From contig JACYUQ010000002.1 of NCBI GenBank assembly GCA_014841835.1, positions 620,001 to 684,000 on the forward strand: a DNA stretch of 64,000 bases. The letters are read 5' to 3'. Below, piece by piece: positions 17,610 through 27,213 of this stretch. The stretch's first letter is position 1. Each line of letters starts with the position of its first letter. The notes beneath the pieces are model-generated. The model saw only the letters and a list, made by a program, of their open reading frames with translations, was not told where the DNA came from and did not search any database. Origin of the DNA: Oxalobacteraceae sp. CFBP 13730 (GTDB taxonomy: Bacteria; Pseudomonadota; Gammaproteobacteria; Burkholderiales; Burkholderiaceae_D). The position numbers were made by a program, and so were the translations under genes.

Positions 17610-19270
17610 ATCTGATCGAACAATACGGCCCGCGTGAGGCGATGGAATACGACGTCGTGGTCGTCGGCGGCGGGCCTGCCGGTCTGTCGGCGGCAATCCG
17701 CCTGAAACAGCTGGCTCTTGATAAAGGCCAGGAAGTCACGGTTTGCGTGCTGGAAAAAGGCGGCGAGCTGGGCGCGCATATCCTGTCCGGCGCGGTGATG
17801 GACCCACGCGCGATGAATGAGCTGATCCCCGACTGGAAAGAAAAAGGCGCGCCGCTCAATACGGCCGTGACCGAAGACCGCGTCCTGTTCCTGAGCGAGA
17901 CCAAATCGTACGCCACGCCGGCGTTTGCCATTCCGCCGGCACTGGCCAATCACGGCAATTACGTGATTTCGCTGGCCAACGTGGTGCGCTGGCTGGGCCA
18001 ACAAGCCGAGGCGCTGGGCGTGGAGATCTTCCCAGGCTTCCCGGCCGCTGAGATCCTGTACCACGAAGATGGCTCGGTCAAGGGCGTCGCGACCGGCAAT
18101 ATGGGAATGAAACGCGATGGCGAGCCGGGCCCGGAATTCCAGCTCGGCATGGAGCTGCATGCAAAGTACACGTTCTTTGCCGAAGGCTCGCGCGGTAATC
18201 TGGGCCGCCAGCTGATGGCCAGGTACGAACTGAACAAGGGCAAGGATCCGCAAACCTACGGCATCGGCATCAAGGAGTTGTGGGAAATCGATCCGGCGAA
18301 GCACCAGCCGGGCCTGGTGATTCACACGGCCGGCTGGCCGCTGCCGAACGACACGTATGGTGGCTCGTTCCTGTATCACCTGGAAAACAACCAGGTTGCA
18401 GTCGGCTATGTCGTCGGGCTGTCGTACCAGAATCCTTACCTGTCGCCATATGAAGAGTTCCAGCGCTATAAAACGCACCCGGCCATTCGCGGCTTCTTTG
18501 AAGGCGGTAAGCGCATTTCGTATGGCGCGCGTTCGATTACCGCTGGGGGCCTTCAATCGCTGCCCAAGACCGTGTTCCCGGGCGGCGCGCTGATCGGCTG
18601 CGATGCGGGCTTTTTGAACACCAGCCGCATCAAGGGCAGCCACGCCGCGATCAAGACGGGCATGCTGGCCGCCGCGGCGGCGTTTGCCGCGCTGGGCGAA
18701 GGGCGCACGAGCGACGAGCTCATGAGTTTCCCGGCAGCGTTCGAAAAATCGTGGCTGCACGAAGAGCTGCACGTGGCGCGCAACTTCAAGCCGTGGATGA
18801 GTAAGGGCCTGGTGCTGGGTACGATCATGACGGGCATCGACCAGGTCGTTTTCCGTGGCAAGGCGCCCTGGACGCTGCACCACAAGCACGCCGACCACGA
18901 ATGCCTGAAGCCGGCGGCGCACTTCAAGCCGATCGTCTATCCAAAGCCGGATGGCAAACTGACGTTTGATAAATTGTCGTCGGTGTTCATCTCGAACACC
19001 AACCACCGCGAAGACGAGCCGATTCACCTGACGCTCAAAAATCCGAGCGTGCCGGTCGACGTCAACCTGGCCAAGTACGCCGGGCCCGAGCAGCGTTACT
19101 GTCCGGCCGGCGTATATGAATACGTGAAGCGCGAAGACGGTGGCGATCGTCTGCAGATCAATGCCCAGAACTGCGTGCACTGCAAGACCTGCGACATCAA
19201 GGACCCGACCCAGAACATCGTCTGGGTGACGCCCGAAGGTGGCGGCGGCCCGAACTATCCGAATATGTAA
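17606..19270 (+). CDS. Electron transfer flavoprotein-ubiquinone oxidoreductase
   Basis: A 554-residue ETF-QO of normal length. The N-terminal FAD-binding motif is [19 protein letters not shown] (about residues 15-33), followed by the family blocks [20 protein letters not shown] and [20 protein letters not shown]. The C-terminal 4Fe-4S domain has cysteines in [10 protein letters not shown] and [18 protein letters not shown]. It is a monotopic inner-membrane enzyme that passes electrons from ETF, reduced by acyl-CoA dehydrogenases, to ubiquinone. Its placement with three acyl-CoA dehydrogenase genes supplies the electron sink of the pathway. Genes for ETF itself are not in the window. Confidence 0.94.
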   Translation: MNLIEQYGPREAMEYDVVVVGGGPAGLSAAIRLKQLALDKGQEVTVCVLEKGGELGAHILSGAVMDPRAMNELIPDWKEKGAPLNTAVTEDRVLFLSETKSYATPAFAIPPALANHGNYVISLANVVRWLGQQAEALGVEIFPGFPAAEILYHEDGSVKGVATGNMGMKRDGEPGPEFQLGMELHAKYTFFAEGSRGNLGRQLMARYELNKGKDPQTYGIGIKELWEIDPAKHQPGLVIHTAGWPLPNDTYGGSFLYHLENNQVAVGYVVGLSYQNPYLSPYEEFQRYKTHPAIRGFFEGGKRISYGARSITAGGLQSLPKTVFPGGALIGCDAGFLNTSRIKGSHAAIKTGMLAAAAAFAALGEGRTSDELMSFPAAFEKSWLHEELHVARNFKPWMSKGLVLGTIMTGIDQVVFRGKAPWTLHHKHADHECLKPAAHFKPIVYPKPDGKLTFDKLSSVFISNTNHREDEPIHLTLKNPSVPVDVNLAKYAGPEQRYCPAGVYEYVKREDGGDRLQINAQNCVHCKTCDIKDPTQNIVWVTPEGGGGPNYPNM

Positions 19271-19295
19271 CGACCATTTTATAAAAGAGACCAAT

Positions 19296-20474
19296 ATGAC
19301 AACCAAAGCCGCTTTCCACTGGGATGACCCGCTGCTGATCAACGGCCAGCTGACGGACGAAGAGCGCATGGTGCGCGACGCCAGCGCTGCCTATTGCCAG
19401 GACAAGCTGCGTCCGCGCGTACTCGAAGCGTTCCGTAACGAGTCGATGGATGTATCGATCTTCCGCGAGATGGGCGAACTGGGCCTGCTCGGCCCGACCA
19501 TTCCGGAACAATACGGTGGTCCGGCGTTGAACTACGTCGCCTACGGCCTCATCGCGCGTGAAGTCGAGCGCGTCGATTCGGGCTACCGCTCGATGATGAG
19601 CGTGCAATCGTCGCTCGTGATGGTGCCGATCTTCGAATTCGGCAATGAAGCGACCAAACAGAAATACCTGCCGAAGCTGGCTACCGGCGAATGGATCGGC
19701 TGCTTCGGCTTGACCGAGCCGAACCATGGCTCGGATCCAGGCTCGATGATTTCGCGCGCCCGCAAGGTCGAGGGCGGCTACAGCCTGTCCGGCGCCAAGA
19801 TGTGGATCACCAATTCGCCCGTGGCCGATGTGTTCGTCGTGTGGGCGAAGGATGATGAAGGCGCGATCCGCGGCTTCGTGCTGGAAAAAGGCTGGAAGGG
19901 TTTGTCGGCCCCGGCAATCCACGGCAAGTTCGGTCTGCGCGCATCGGTCACCGGCGAGATCGTCATGGATAATGTGTTCTGCCCGGAAGAGAACGCGTTC
20001 CCCGATGTGCGCGGTCTGAAGGGTCCGTTTACCTGCCTGAACTCGGCCCGCTACGGCATCGCCTGGGGCGCGCTGGGCGCGGCGGAAGACTGCTGGCACA
20101 CGGCGCGCCAGTACACGATGGACCGTCAGCAGTTCGGCAAGCCGCTGGCGGCAAACCAGCTGGTGCAAAAGAAACTGGCCGACATGCAGACCGAGATCAC
20201 GCTCGGCCTGCAAGGCTGCCTGCGCCTGGGCCGCATGAAGGACGAAGGCACGGCCGCGCCGGAAATCACGTCGATCATGAAGCGCAACTCGTGCGGCAAG
20301 TCACTCGACATCGCCCGCGTGGCGCGCGATATGCTGGGTGGGAATGGCATTTCGGATGAGTTCGGCATCATCCGGCACATGGTCAATCTGGAAGTGGTCA
20401 ATACCTATGAGGGCACGCATGACATTCATGCGCTGATCCTGGGCCGCGCGCAGACTGGCATTGCGGCGTTCTGA
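19296..20474 (+). CDS. gcdH: Glutaryl-CoA dehydrogenase
   Basis: A 392-residue acyl-CoA dehydrogenase of the glutaryl-CoA type. Diagnostic stretches are [33 protein letters not shown] and the C-terminus [22 protein letters not shown] with the catalytic Glu of TYEGTHD, as in human and Pseudomonas GcdH. It oxidatively decarboxylates glutaryl-CoA to crotonyl-CoA and CO2. The ATG at 19296 follows AAAAGAGA; the frame is open further upstream over the end of the previous gene. It is the last gene of the importer operon and would take over where odd-chain dicarboxylate beta-oxidation ends. Confidence 0.93.
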   Translation: MTTKAAFHWDDPLLINGQLTDEERMVRDASAAYCQDKLRPRVLEAFRNESMDVSIFREMGELGLLGPTIPEQYGGPALNYVAYGLIAREVERVDSGYRSMMSVQSSLVMVPIFEFGNEATKQKYLPKLATGEWIGCFGLTEPNHGSDPGSMISRARKVEGGYSLSGAKMWITNSPVADVFVVWAKDDEGAIRGFVLEKGWKGLSAPAIHGKFGLRASVTGEIVMDNVFCPEENAFPDVRGLKGPFTCLNSARYGIAWGALGAAEDCWHTARQYTMDRQQFGKPLAANQLVQKKLADMQTEITLGLQGCLRLGRMKDEGTAAPEITSIMKRNSCGKSLDIARVARDMLGGNGISDEFGIIRHMVNLEVVNTYEGTHDIHALILGRAQTGIAAF

Positions 20475-20512
20475 CCGTCGCGATCATCACGTCCCTGTGC
20501 GCCTGGTCTGCG

Positions 20513-20606
20513 TCACTGTAGGGTGGACGGGTTCCCCGTCCACGCGTTCAACGATCATCGAATGTATGTGAACGCGTGGACGGCATAGCCGTCCACCCTA
20601 CGGTGA
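20513..20606. repeat. Long nested inverted repeat (cruciform-type) between convergent genes
   Basis: Outer arms 20513-20530 and 20589-20606 match with one mismatch over 18 bases around GTAGGGTGGACGG. Inner arms 20536-20550 and 20569-20583 (CCGTCCACGCGTTCA) match perfectly. Each side can also fold alone (GGTGGACGG with CCGTCCACC), giving alternative hairpins. It lies between gcdH and the lactonase gene, which converge, so it can act as a bidirectional terminator. The form resembles dispersed GTAGGGTGG-type intergenic repeats. Confidence 0.7.
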
Positions 20607-21503
20607 CTACACGGCAAATGGCGTCTCTGCGATCCCTTTTACACCCGGCCGCAGGATAACGACTGACCCGGCGTCGCCACCAGCATTGCCCGCCCCTGCC
20701 GGATCGATCGACGTCACGAGCAGCAGGTCAAGATCAGGCCCGCCAAACGCACACATCGACGGCTTGGCCAGCGGCAGCGCGATTTCCCGATCGAGTTTTC
20801 CTTGCGGCGTGAAACGCTGCACCACGCCGCCATCGTTGGCGCAGCTCCAGTAACAACCGTCGGCATCGACTGCCGCACCGTCCGGCCTTCCGAGTTGCCC
20901 CGTCAGGTCGAGAAACACGCGTTCGTTGTGCGGCAGGCCGGCATCGATATCGTAATCGTAGGCCCACACGAGGCGCCGGTGTGGATGCGAATCCGACAGG
21001 TACATCGTGCGGCCATCCGGCGACCAGGCCAGACCGTTCTGCGTCAGCAGATTGCGCACCACCGGCCCATGCAGGCCCGCGGCGGCGCTGTAGCGATACA
21101 GTCCGCCCACCGGGCGCGCGGCGCCCATGTCCATGAACATGGTGCCGCTCCAGAACCGGCCCTGCCGATCGCAGCGCCCGTCGTTGAAACGCATGCCCTC
21201 GCCCAATTCGGCCGCCGCCGGCGCGGCCAGCCGGGAGGCATCCAGTGCGCCATCGGCCCCCAGCGCCAGGCGAAACACACCCGTCTCCATCCCGGCAATC
21301 AGGCTGCCATCGCTGCTGGCCGCAATGCAGGCCACCATTTCGGGCGCCGTCCAGTCCAGCAGCGCGCCGCTGGCATGGTCCCTGCGCCAGATGCGGCGCG
21401 CAGGGATGTCGACCCAGTACCAGGCAGTCTGCCCCGCGTGCCACAGCGGGCTTTCACCCGTGGCGCAGTGCACGCCCGCGATGCGTTCAACGTCAGCAGA
21501 CAT
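20607..21503 (-). CDS. SMP-30/gluconolactonase-family lactonase (probable galactarolactonase)
   Basis: A 298-residue six-bladed beta-propeller of the SMP-30/gluconolactonase/LRE family. Metal-site elements are the Glu of ATGESPLWHA (about residue 17), the Asn of GMRFNDGRCD, NGLAWSPDGRTMYLSDS and the Asp of GRPDGAAVDADG. The family opens aldonolactones using a divalent metal. It is three bases after an ExuT-like transporter gene, in an operon with KdgD and semialdehyde dehydrogenase. Hydrolysis of the galactaro-1,5-lactone made by uronate dehydrogenase (50571) to galactarate is therefore the likely job. Specificity itself is inferred from context. Confidence 0.85.
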   Translation of the reverse strand: MSADVERIAGVHCATGESPLWHAGQTAWYWVDIPARRIWRRDHASGALLDWTAPEMVACIAASSDGSLIAGMETGVFRLALGADGALDASRLAAPAAAELGEGMRFNDGRCDRQGRFWSGTMFMDMGAARPVGGLYRYSAAAGLHGPVVRNLLTQNGLAWSPDGRTMYLSDSHPHRRLVWAYDYDIDAGLPHNERVFLDLTGQLGRPDGAAVDADGCYWSCANDGGVVQRFTPQGKLDREIALPLAKPSMCAFGGPDLDLLLVTSIDPAGAGNAGGDAGSVVILRPGVKGIAETPFAV

Positions 21504-21506
21504 CGG

Positions 21507-22895
21507 TTACAGCCCCTTGATTTCACGGTGCTGCGGCACCAGCATTTTCATGACGGTCCACGCCACCAGGTAGGCCACGGCGCAGATCGAGAACATGATC
21601 ATATACCCGGTCTGCAACTGGCCCAGCGCGCCGTAATGGTCGAACAGCCAGCCACCGAGCTTGGTGAGCAGCACGCCGCCCAGGCCACCGGCCATGCCGC
21701 CGATGCCGACCACCGAGCCCACGCTGTGTTTCGGGAACATGTCCGAGACCGTCGTGAACAGGTTGGCCGACCAGGCCTGGTGCGCCGAGGCGCCGATGCC
21801 GATCAGGATCACCGGGACCCAGAAGCCCAGGTAGCCAAGCGGTTGCGCCAGCAGCACGACCAGCGGACACAGGGCGATGACGAGCATGGCTTTCATGCGG
21901 CCATGATAGATGTCGGCGCCCCGGTTCAGGAACCAGGTCGGCAACCAGCCGCCACCGATACTGCCCACCATCGTCATGCTGTACAGGACCGCGAGCGGAA
22001 TGATCATGTCAGTGGCCGACATGCCGTACTGCGCCGACATGTATTTGGGGAGCCAGAACAGGAAGAACCACCAGACGCCGTCCGTCATGAATTTGCCGAA
22101 GGCGAAGGCCCAGGTCTGGCGGTAGCCCAGCAGCTTGAACCACGAGCCTTTCACCGGCGTGCCGGTGGGCGCCACCACGACGCCGGCATCGCTGTTGATA
22201 TACGCCAGTTCGGCCGCCTTCAAACGCGGCTGCTGTTCCGGCGCATCGTACAGCCAGATCCACAGACCCATCCACAAGAAGCCGATGCCGCCGATGACGA
22301 TGAAGGCCGCCTGCCAGCCCCAGTGCGCAGCGATCAGCGGCACGGTCAGTGGCGCGAGGATCGCGCCGACGTTGGCGCCCGAGTTGAAGATGCCGGTGGC
22401 GAACGAGCGCTCGCGTTTCGGGAAGTATTCGGCGGTCGCCTTGATCGCCGCCGGGAAGTTACCGGCTTCACCGATCGCCAGTACCGCGCGGCCAATCATG
22501 AAGCCGGCCACCGACACCGGCACGACGGCCAGGCCGATACTGGTAAACACGGTGTTGACCGCTTCGCCGATGCCGATCGCGTACGCGTGGCCGATGGCGC
22601 CCAGCGACCAGATGATGATGGCCAGTACATAGGCGCGCTTGGTGCCCATGCGGTCAATCACGCGGCCGGCAAACAGCATCGAGATCGCATAGACGAACTG
22701 GAAGGTCGCCGTGATATTGGCGTAGTCGGTATTGGTCCAGTTGAACTGCTCGGTGAGCACCGGTGCGAGCAGGCTCAGGACCTGGCGGTCCAGGTAATTG
22801 ATGGTGGTGGCGAAGAACAGCAGCGCGCAGATCGTCCAGCGATACCTGCCCACCACCGACTGCGCCGGTGTTACGTCGATGACTTGCTGATTCAT
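21507..22895 (-). CDS. MFS transporter, hexuronate:H+ symporter type (ExuT-like)
   Basis: A 462-residue major facilitator of the anion:cation symporter branch. It has about 12 membrane segments, the ACS-family opening YRWTICALLFFATTINYLDRQVLSLLAP, the loop motif RVIDRMGTKRAYV after helix 2, and GEAGNFPAAIKATAEYFPKRERSFATG in the helix 4-5 region, all as in ExuT and GudP. It should import galacturonate, glucuronate or an aldarate with a proton. It is placed between the semialdehyde dehydrogenase and lactonase genes of the same operon, supporting galacturonate or galactarate as substrate. Confidence 0.87.
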   Translation of the reverse strand: MNQQVIDVTPAQSVVGRYRWTICALLFFATTINYLDRQVLSLLAPVLTEQFNWTNTDYANITATFQFVYAISMLFAGRVIDRMGTKRAYVLAIIIWSLGAIGHAYAIGIGEAVNTVFTSIGLAVVPVSVAGFMIGRAVLAIGEAGNFPAAIKATAEYFPKRERSFATGIFNSGANVGAILAPLTVPLIAAHWGWQAAFIVIGGIGFLWMGLWIWLYDAPEQQPRLKAAELAYINSDAGVVVAPTGTPVKGSWFKLLGYRQTWAFAFGKFMTDGVWWFFLFWLPKYMSAQYGMSATDMIIPLAVLYSMTMVGSIGGGWLPTWFLNRGADIYHGRMKAMLVIALCPLVVLLAQPLGYLGFWVPVILIGIGASAHQAWSANLFTTVSDMFPKHSVGSVVGIGGMAGGLGGVLLTKLGGWLFDHYGALGQLQTGYMIMFSICAVAYLVAWTVMKMLVPQHREIKGL

Positions 22896-22923
22896 GGTGA
22901 TCAGTTCTTTTCAAGTTGGGTGA

Positions 22924-22945
22924 CAGCCGGCGTCTCCTCCGGCTG
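22924..22945 (-). other. Small hairpin between dehydrogenase and transporter genes
   Basis: CAGCCGG (22924-22930) pairs with CCGGCTG (22939-22945) over an eight-base loop, inside the 73-base gap of the minus-strand operon. It could stabilise the upstream message or reduce read-through into the transporter gene; there is no T-run. Confidence 0.4.
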
Positions 22946-22968
22946 GTACTGCGTTCAGGCGTCGTGTG

Positions 22969-24555
22969 TTACTTCCTCCCGCCCACTTGCAACGTCCCGT
23001 CCTGCAGGCGCGCCAGGCCCAGCGGATTGTCGTCGCGCAGCGCCTCCGGCAGCAGGCTGCCCGGTACGTTCTGGTAGCAGACCGGCCGCAGGAAGCGGTC
23101 GATCGCGCTGGCGCCAACCGATGTCGTGCGGCTGTCGCTGGTGGCCGGGAACGGGCCGCCGTGCACCATCGCGTGCGCCACTTCGACGCCGGTCGGGAAG
23201 CCGTTGAACAACACCCGGCCCGCCTTGCGCTCGACGATCGGCAACAGCCTGGCGGCAAGGTCGAGGTCACCTTCGCGCGCGTGGACCGTGACGGTCAGTT
23301 GCCCGTGCAGGTGTTCGGCTGCCTGCAGCATCTGGGCAGCATCGGTAAAGCGCACCAGCACCGCGCACGGGCCGAACACTTCATCTTCCAGTGCCGGGTT
23401 GCCCATGTAGGTGGCGGCGTCGCACACGTACAGCGCAGCCTGCGCAGCGCAGCCATTGCCTTCGGTCGTGCCTTGCGCAACCAGTTGCAGGCCATCGACG
23501 GCGTCGAATGCGGTCACGCCCTTCGTGTAGGCGTCGTGGATGCCGGCGGTGAGCATCGTGCCGGCGCCCTTCGCGCGCAGTGCCTCGGCGCTTGCGGCGA
23601 CGAAGGCGTCCAGCTCGGCGCCGGCCAGGGCAAACACCAGGCCCGGGTTCGTGCAGAACTGACCGACGCCCAGTGTCAGCGAATCGACGAAGCCCTGCGC
23701 CAGCGCCCCGCCACCGGTCTGCACTGCCGCCGGCAGCAGGAACACGGGATTGACGCTGCTCATTTCGGCGTACACAGGAATTGGTTCCGGACGCGCGGCG
23801 GCGTTGCGCAGCAGCGCCAGGCCACCCTGGCGCGAACCGGTGAAGCCCACGGCCTTGACGGCTGGATGCGACACCAGTTGCTGGCCGATCGTGCGGCCAT
23901 CGCCGAACAGCATCGAGAACACGCCTTCCGGCAGGCCGCTCGCTTTGACCGCGCGCTGGACGGCGCGTCCGACCAGTTCCGACGTGCCGGGGTGGGCGCT
24001 GTGCGCCTTGACCACGACCGGGCAACCGGCGGCCAGGGCCGATGCCGTGTCGCCGCCCGCGACCGAGAACGCGAGCGGAAAGTTACTCGCACCGAACACG
24101 ACGACCGGGCCGAGGCCGATCTTGCGCAGACGCAGATCGGGCCGCGGCGGCGCGCGCTCAGGCAAGGCGCTGTCGATGGTCGCGTCCATGAAATACCCGT
24201 CGCGCACGACCTTGGCAAACAGGCGCAGCTGGGTCACGGTGCGCATGCGCTCACCTTCCAGGCGCGCCTGCGGCAGGCCGGTCTCGAGCTGGGCGCGCTC
24301 GATCAGCTCGGGGCCGATCCCCAAGATTTCTTCGGCCACCATCTCGAGGAACGCGGCGCGCTGCTCAAGCGGCAGCGCGCGATACGGGTCGAACGCTTCG
24401 CTGGCCAGCGCGCATGCGCGCTCGACGTCGTCGCCCGTGGCCTGGCCGAAACCGGGCTGGAGGTCTTCCCGCGTGGCCGGGTTGAAGCCGAAGACTTCCG
24501 TGCCGGCGCCGCGCACGCTGTGCGCGCCAATGATCATTTCACCGAGAATCGCCAT
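22969..24555 (-). CDS. 2,5-dioxovalerate (alpha-ketoglutarate semialdehyde) dehydrogenase
   Basis: A 528-residue aldehyde dehydrogenase of the NADP+-type KGSADH branch, longer than the common 480-500. It begins with the family opening [15 protein letters not shown]. Catalytic elements are the Cys of [11 protein letters not shown] (about residue 303) and the Glu of [17 protein letters not shown] (about 266); [12 protein letters not shown] binds the cofactor. It oxidises 2,5-dioxopentanoate to 2-oxoglutarate, the last step of oxidative uronate and aldarate catabolism. It starts two bases after the kdgD stop, so the two consecutive enzymes of the pathway are translationally coupled. Confidence 0.9.
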   Translation of the reverse strand: MAILGEMIIGAHSVRGAGTEVFGFNPATREDLQPGFGQATGDDVERACALASEAFDPYRALPLEQRAAFLEMVAEEILGIGPELIERAQLETGLPQARLEGERMRTVTQLRLFAKVVRDGYFMDATIDSALPERAPPRPDLRLRKIGLGPVVVFGASNFPLAFSVAGGDTASALAAGCPVVVKAHSAHPGTSELVGRAVQRAVKASGLPEGVFSMLFGDGRTIGQQLVSHPAVKAVGFTGSRQGGLALLRNAAARPEPIPVYAEMSSVNPVFLLPAAVQTGGGALAQGFVDSLTLGVGQFCTNPGLVFALAGAELDAFVAASAEALRAKGAGTMLTAGIHDAYTKGVTAFDAVDGLQLVAQGTTEGNGCAAQAALYVCDAATYMGNPALEDEVFGPCAVLVRFTDAAQMLQAAEHLHGQLTVTVHAREGDLDLAARLLPIVERKAGRVLFNGFPTGVEVAHAMVHGGPFPATSDSRTTSVGASAIDRFLRPVCYQNVPGSLLPEALRDDNPLGLARLQDGTLQVGGRK

Positions 24556-24557
24556 GA

Positions 24558-25469
24558 TCAGACCACCCCGTTCTTCTTGAGCAGGGCCAGCAGCATCGCG
24601 TCTTCTTCGGCCGTCAGGTCGGTCAGCGGTGGACGCACCGGGCCCGCACCGTGGCCGACCAGGCGTGCGCCGGCCTTGACGATGCTGACTGCGTAGCCGG
24701 CCTTGCGGTTGCGGATCTCCAGGTACGGCAGGAAGAAATCGTCGATCAGGCGGTTGGTGGTGGCGAAATCGTCGGCGACCGTGGCGTGATAGAAGTCCAT
24801 CGCCAGTTGTGGCACGAAGTTGAACACCGCCGATGAATACACCGGGGTCCCCAGCGCCTTGTAGGCGCCGGCGTAGACTTCGGCGGTCGGCAGGCCGCCC
24901 AGGTAGCTGAAGCGGTCGCCCATGCGGCGCCAGATCGACACCATCAGTTCGATGTCACCGTTGCCGTCCTTGAAGCCGATCAGGTTCGGGCAGCGATCGG
25001 CCAGCTTTTCCAGCGAATCCGGGGTCAGGCGGCAGTTCGCGCGGTTGTAGACCACGACGCCGATCTTCACCGAGCGGCACACCGCTTCGACGTGGGCGAT
25101 CAGGCCGTCCTGGCTGGCTTCGGTCAGGTAGTGCGGCAGCAGCAGCAGGCCTTTCGCGCCCTGGCGCTCGGCTTCCTGGGCGTGCGCGATGGCGGTGCGG
25201 GTCGGGCCACCGCAACCGGCCAGGATCGGCACGACGCCGGCGCAGGTGTCGACTGCCGTCTTGATGATCTGGCCATACTCTTCGCCGTGCAGCGAGAAGT
25301 ACTCGCCGGTGCCGCCGGCGGCGAACAGCGCGGTGGCGCCGAACGGGGCGAGCCATTCCAGGCGCGCGGCATAGCCTTTCGGATCGAAATCACCCTGCGC
25401 ATCGAAATCGGTGATCGGGAACGACAGCAAGCCGTGGGAAAGGACTTGCTTGAGTTCGTTTGGTTGCAT
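24558..25469 (-). CDS. kdgD: 5-dehydro-4-deoxyglucarate dehydratase
   Basis: A 303-residue class I aldolase-fold (DapA/NAL family) enzyme. It begins [23 protein letters not shown] and has the substrate-binding [14 protein letters not shown], the Tyr of [10 protein letters not shown] and the Schiff-base Lys of [11 protein letters not shown] (about residue 185), the pattern of KdgD rather than DapA. It dehydrates and decarboxylates 5-keto-4-deoxy-D-glucarate to 2,5-dioxopentanoate and CO2. Its substrate comes from GarD (39418). GCGGAGACA precedes the ATG at 25469; the open frame extends 32 codons further upstream through the operator and is not credible. Confidence 0.93.
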   Translation of the reverse strand: MQPNELKQVLSHGLLSFPITDFDAQGDFDPKGYAARLEWLAPFGATALFAAGGTGEYFSLHGEEYGQIIKTAVDTCAGVVPILAGCGGPTRTAIAHAQEAERQGAKGLLLLPHYLTEASQDGLIAHVEAVCRSVKIGVVVYNRANCRLTPDSLEKLADRCPNLIGFKDGNGDIELMVSIWRRMGDRFSYLGGLPTAEVYAGAYKALGTPVYSSAVFNFVPQLAMDFYHATVADDFATTNRLIDDFFLPYLEIRNRKAGYAVSIVKAGARLVGHGAGPVRPPLTDLTAEEDAMLLALLKKNGVV

Positions 25470-25520
25470 CGTGCTGTCTCCGCTATCTGGTTGTTGGACG
25501 AAATACCTGCCATCGAGCAG

Positions 25521-25540
25521 GTTGTAAGTCATCGTACAAC
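25521..25540. promoter_or_regulatory. Candidate GntR operator upstream of kdgD
   Basis: The perfect dyad GTTGTA-N8-TACAAC lies in the 107-base gap between the GntR gene and kdgD, 52-71 bases upstream of the kdgD start. A related sequence (26356-26375, starting GTTGTACGACG) lies before the GntR gene itself. A FadR-type GntR repressor next to its operator is the usual arrangement. Confidence 0.6.
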
Positions 25541-25576
25541 TGACTGCAGTCATCCGCAAGCACAAAATGCGGAAAT

Positions 25577-26305
25577 TCAGTTCATCGTGCTTTCCAGGCG
25601 GCGCTGCGCTTCCACAAGCCGTTCACGGCTGTTGGACAGATGGGTACGCATCGCCGCGCGCGCAGCTTCCGGGTCGCGTCGCTCGATGGCACGGTAAATA
25701 TCGTCGTGTTCGCGGCTGACGCGCTCGAGGAAACCGGCGGGCTTGTCCTGGTCGAGCACGGGCGTATTGAGCCGCGCGCGTGGGATGAAGGCATTGCCCA
25801 GGCGGGTCAGGATATCGACGAAATACCGGTTGCCGGTCGATTGCGCAATCAGCAGGTGGAAACGTTTATCCGCCTCGACCGCCGGCCTGCCCTCGGCCAT
25901 CGCCTGCTGCATCTCGCGCAGCGCAGCGGCCAACTCGTCGGCCTGCTCCTGGCTGCGACGACTGGCCGCCAGGCCTGCCGTCTCGGTCTCGACGCCGATG
26001 CGCAACTCCAGCACGGCCAACACGTCGCGCAGTGTCACGATATTCTCGGAATCCAGCCCCAGCCCTGCCTGCGCGCGTTCGATCACGAAGGTGCCGATGC
26101 CGTGGCGGGTCTGGACCAGCCCGGCTGCCTGAAGATGTGTGATCGCTTCACGCACCACGGTGCGACTCACCCCGTGCTGGGCCATCAACGACGACTCCGT
26201 AGGCAATTTGTCACCCGGCTTGAGCGCGCCCTGCCGGATCGTGTCGCTGATCTGCTCGACCACGCCCTGGGACAGACTGCGGTGCTTGCGTTGCGGGAGC
26301 GTCAT
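25577..26305 (-). CDS. GntR-family regulator, FadR/FCD subfamily (first copy)
   Basis: A 242-residue repressor. The N-terminal winged helix-turn-helix is [19 protein letters not shown] then [41 protein letters not shown] (about residues 8-72). The C-terminal helical FCD ligand domain has [28 protein letters not shown] with metal-site histidine, and [21 protein letters not shown] with a second metal-site histidine. It is the first gene of the kdgD operon. The dyads before itself and kdgD suggest it represses the operon until a galactarate or ketodeoxyglucarate signal binds; the effector is an inference. Confidence 0.9.
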   Translation of the reverse strand: MTLPQRKHRSLSQGVVEQISDTIRQGALKPGDKLPTESSLMAQHGVSRTVVREAITHLQAAGLVQTRHGIGTFVIERAQAGLGLDSENIVTLRDVLAVLELRIGVETETAGLAASRRSQEQADELAAALREMQQAMAEGRPAVEADKRFHLLIAQSTGNRYFVDILTRLGNAFIPRARLNTPVLDQDKPAGFLERVSREHDDIYRAIERRDPEAARAAMRTHLSNSRERLVEAQRRLESTMN

Positions 26306-26355
26306 GATGGGAAATCGCGATGAATGGGATGGTCCAGATTATACGCGACGATTAT

Positions 26356-26375
26356 GTTGTACGACGTCCTATAAG
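26356..26375. promoter_or_regulatory. Second candidate GntR operator, upstream of the GntR gene
   Basis: GTTGTACGACG followed by TCCTATAAG aligns with the reverse strand of the kdgD dyad (GTTGTACGATG then ACTTACAAC) at about 15 of 20 positions. It lies about 50 bases upstream of the GntR start codon, suited to autoregulation. Confidence 0.5.
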
Positions 26376-26420
26376 TTGGGAAGATCTGATCAACATTTGC
26401 GGTATAGCCACGTTGCAAAA

Positions 26421-26433
26421 TTGGTCCGACCAA
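26421..26433. promoter_or_regulatory. TTGGYCNGACCAA operator before the pectin esterase/lyase genes
   Basis: Perfect palindrome TTGGTC-C-GACCAA, 36-48 bases upstream of the GTG start of the acetylesterase gene. It matches sites before garD, udh/GH105 and both pectin-linked TonB receptors. The TGGT-N3-ACCA core is typical of FCD-type GntR regulators such as LldR. Confidence 0.65.
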
Positions 26434-26469
26434 CCTAGAATCAGATGATCATAAGAATATGGAGACACC

Positions 26470-27213
26470 GTGGCCAACATCCGCCCTTCTGCCCTGACCC
26501 TGCTATGCCTGCCGTTATGGCTTCTGGGCGGCGCCGCCACGGCCACGCCATCGGTCCACGACCGCGTGATCCTGGTGGGCGACTCCACCATGGCCAGCAC
26601 CACCGGTTACGGCGACGCGCTGTGCGAACGATTCACGCCCGAGACGGCCTGCCTGAATCTGGCACGCGGCGGGCGCAGTTCGGGCAGCTTTCGGGCCGAA
26701 GGCCGCTGGGACGAGGTGACCGGCCTGCTGCGCGCCGGCGGCTACCGGCGCACCTTCGTGCTGATCCAGTTCGGCCACAACGACCAGCCGGGCAAGCCCG
26801 GTCGCTCGACCGACTACGTCACCGAATTTCCCGCCAATATGCAGCGCTACGTGATTGAGGCGCGCGCATTGAAAGCGATACCAGTGCTCGTCACGCCGCT
26901 CACGCGACGCAGCTTCAAGCAGGGTTATGTACAGGATGATCTGGCACCATGGGCGGCCACCGTACGCAAGATTGCCGCCACGACCGCCACGCCGCTGATC
27001 GAACTGAATGCGCTGTCGCTGGCGGCCGTGCAGGCCATGGGGCAGGACGAGGCTGACAAACTGGCGCGCGTCGGCGAGAACTTCGACCGCACGCACGTGG
27101 GACCGCTGGGCGCCCGGCGCTTCTCGGACATCGTCGCGCGCGAAATCGTACGCAAGGTGCCGCAACTGGCTGACGACCTCGTGGCTGCCGACGGCGCCGG
27201 AGGCGCGCAATGA
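26470..27213 (+). CDS. GDSL/SGNH-type rhamnogalacturonan (pectin) acetylesterase
   Basis: A 247-residue secreted SGNH hydrolase. After a signal peptide ending near GGAATATPS come block I RVILVGDSTMAST (nucleophile Ser of GDS, about residue 39), block II LNLARGGRSSGSF, block III IQFGHNDQPGKPG and block V DRTHVGPLGARRF with the catalytic Asp/His. This is the set of rhamnogalacturonan acetylesterases, which remove O-acetyl groups from pectin. The start is GTG at 26470 with GGAGACA upstream. Its stop overlaps the start of the pectate lyase-pectinesterase gene (ATGA), so deacetylation, deesterification and cleavage are co-expressed. Confidence 0.87.
   Translation: MANIRPSALTLLCLPLWLLGGAATATPSVHDRVILVGDSTMASTTGYGDALCERFTPETACLNLARGGRSSGSFRAEGRWDEVTGLLRAGGYRRTFVLIQFGHNDQPGKPGRSTDYVTEFPANMQRYVIEARALKAIPVLVTPLTRRSFKQGYVQDDLAPWAATVRKIAATTATPLIELNALSLAAVQAMGQDEADKLARVGENFDRTHVGPLGARRFSDIVAREIVRKVPQLADDLVAADGAGGAQ

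Noticed and set aside
20802..23207. Long plus-strand open frame across the lactonase and MFS genes
   Set aside because: Composition is His/Arg/Ala-rich without any motif and lies opposite two recognised genes.
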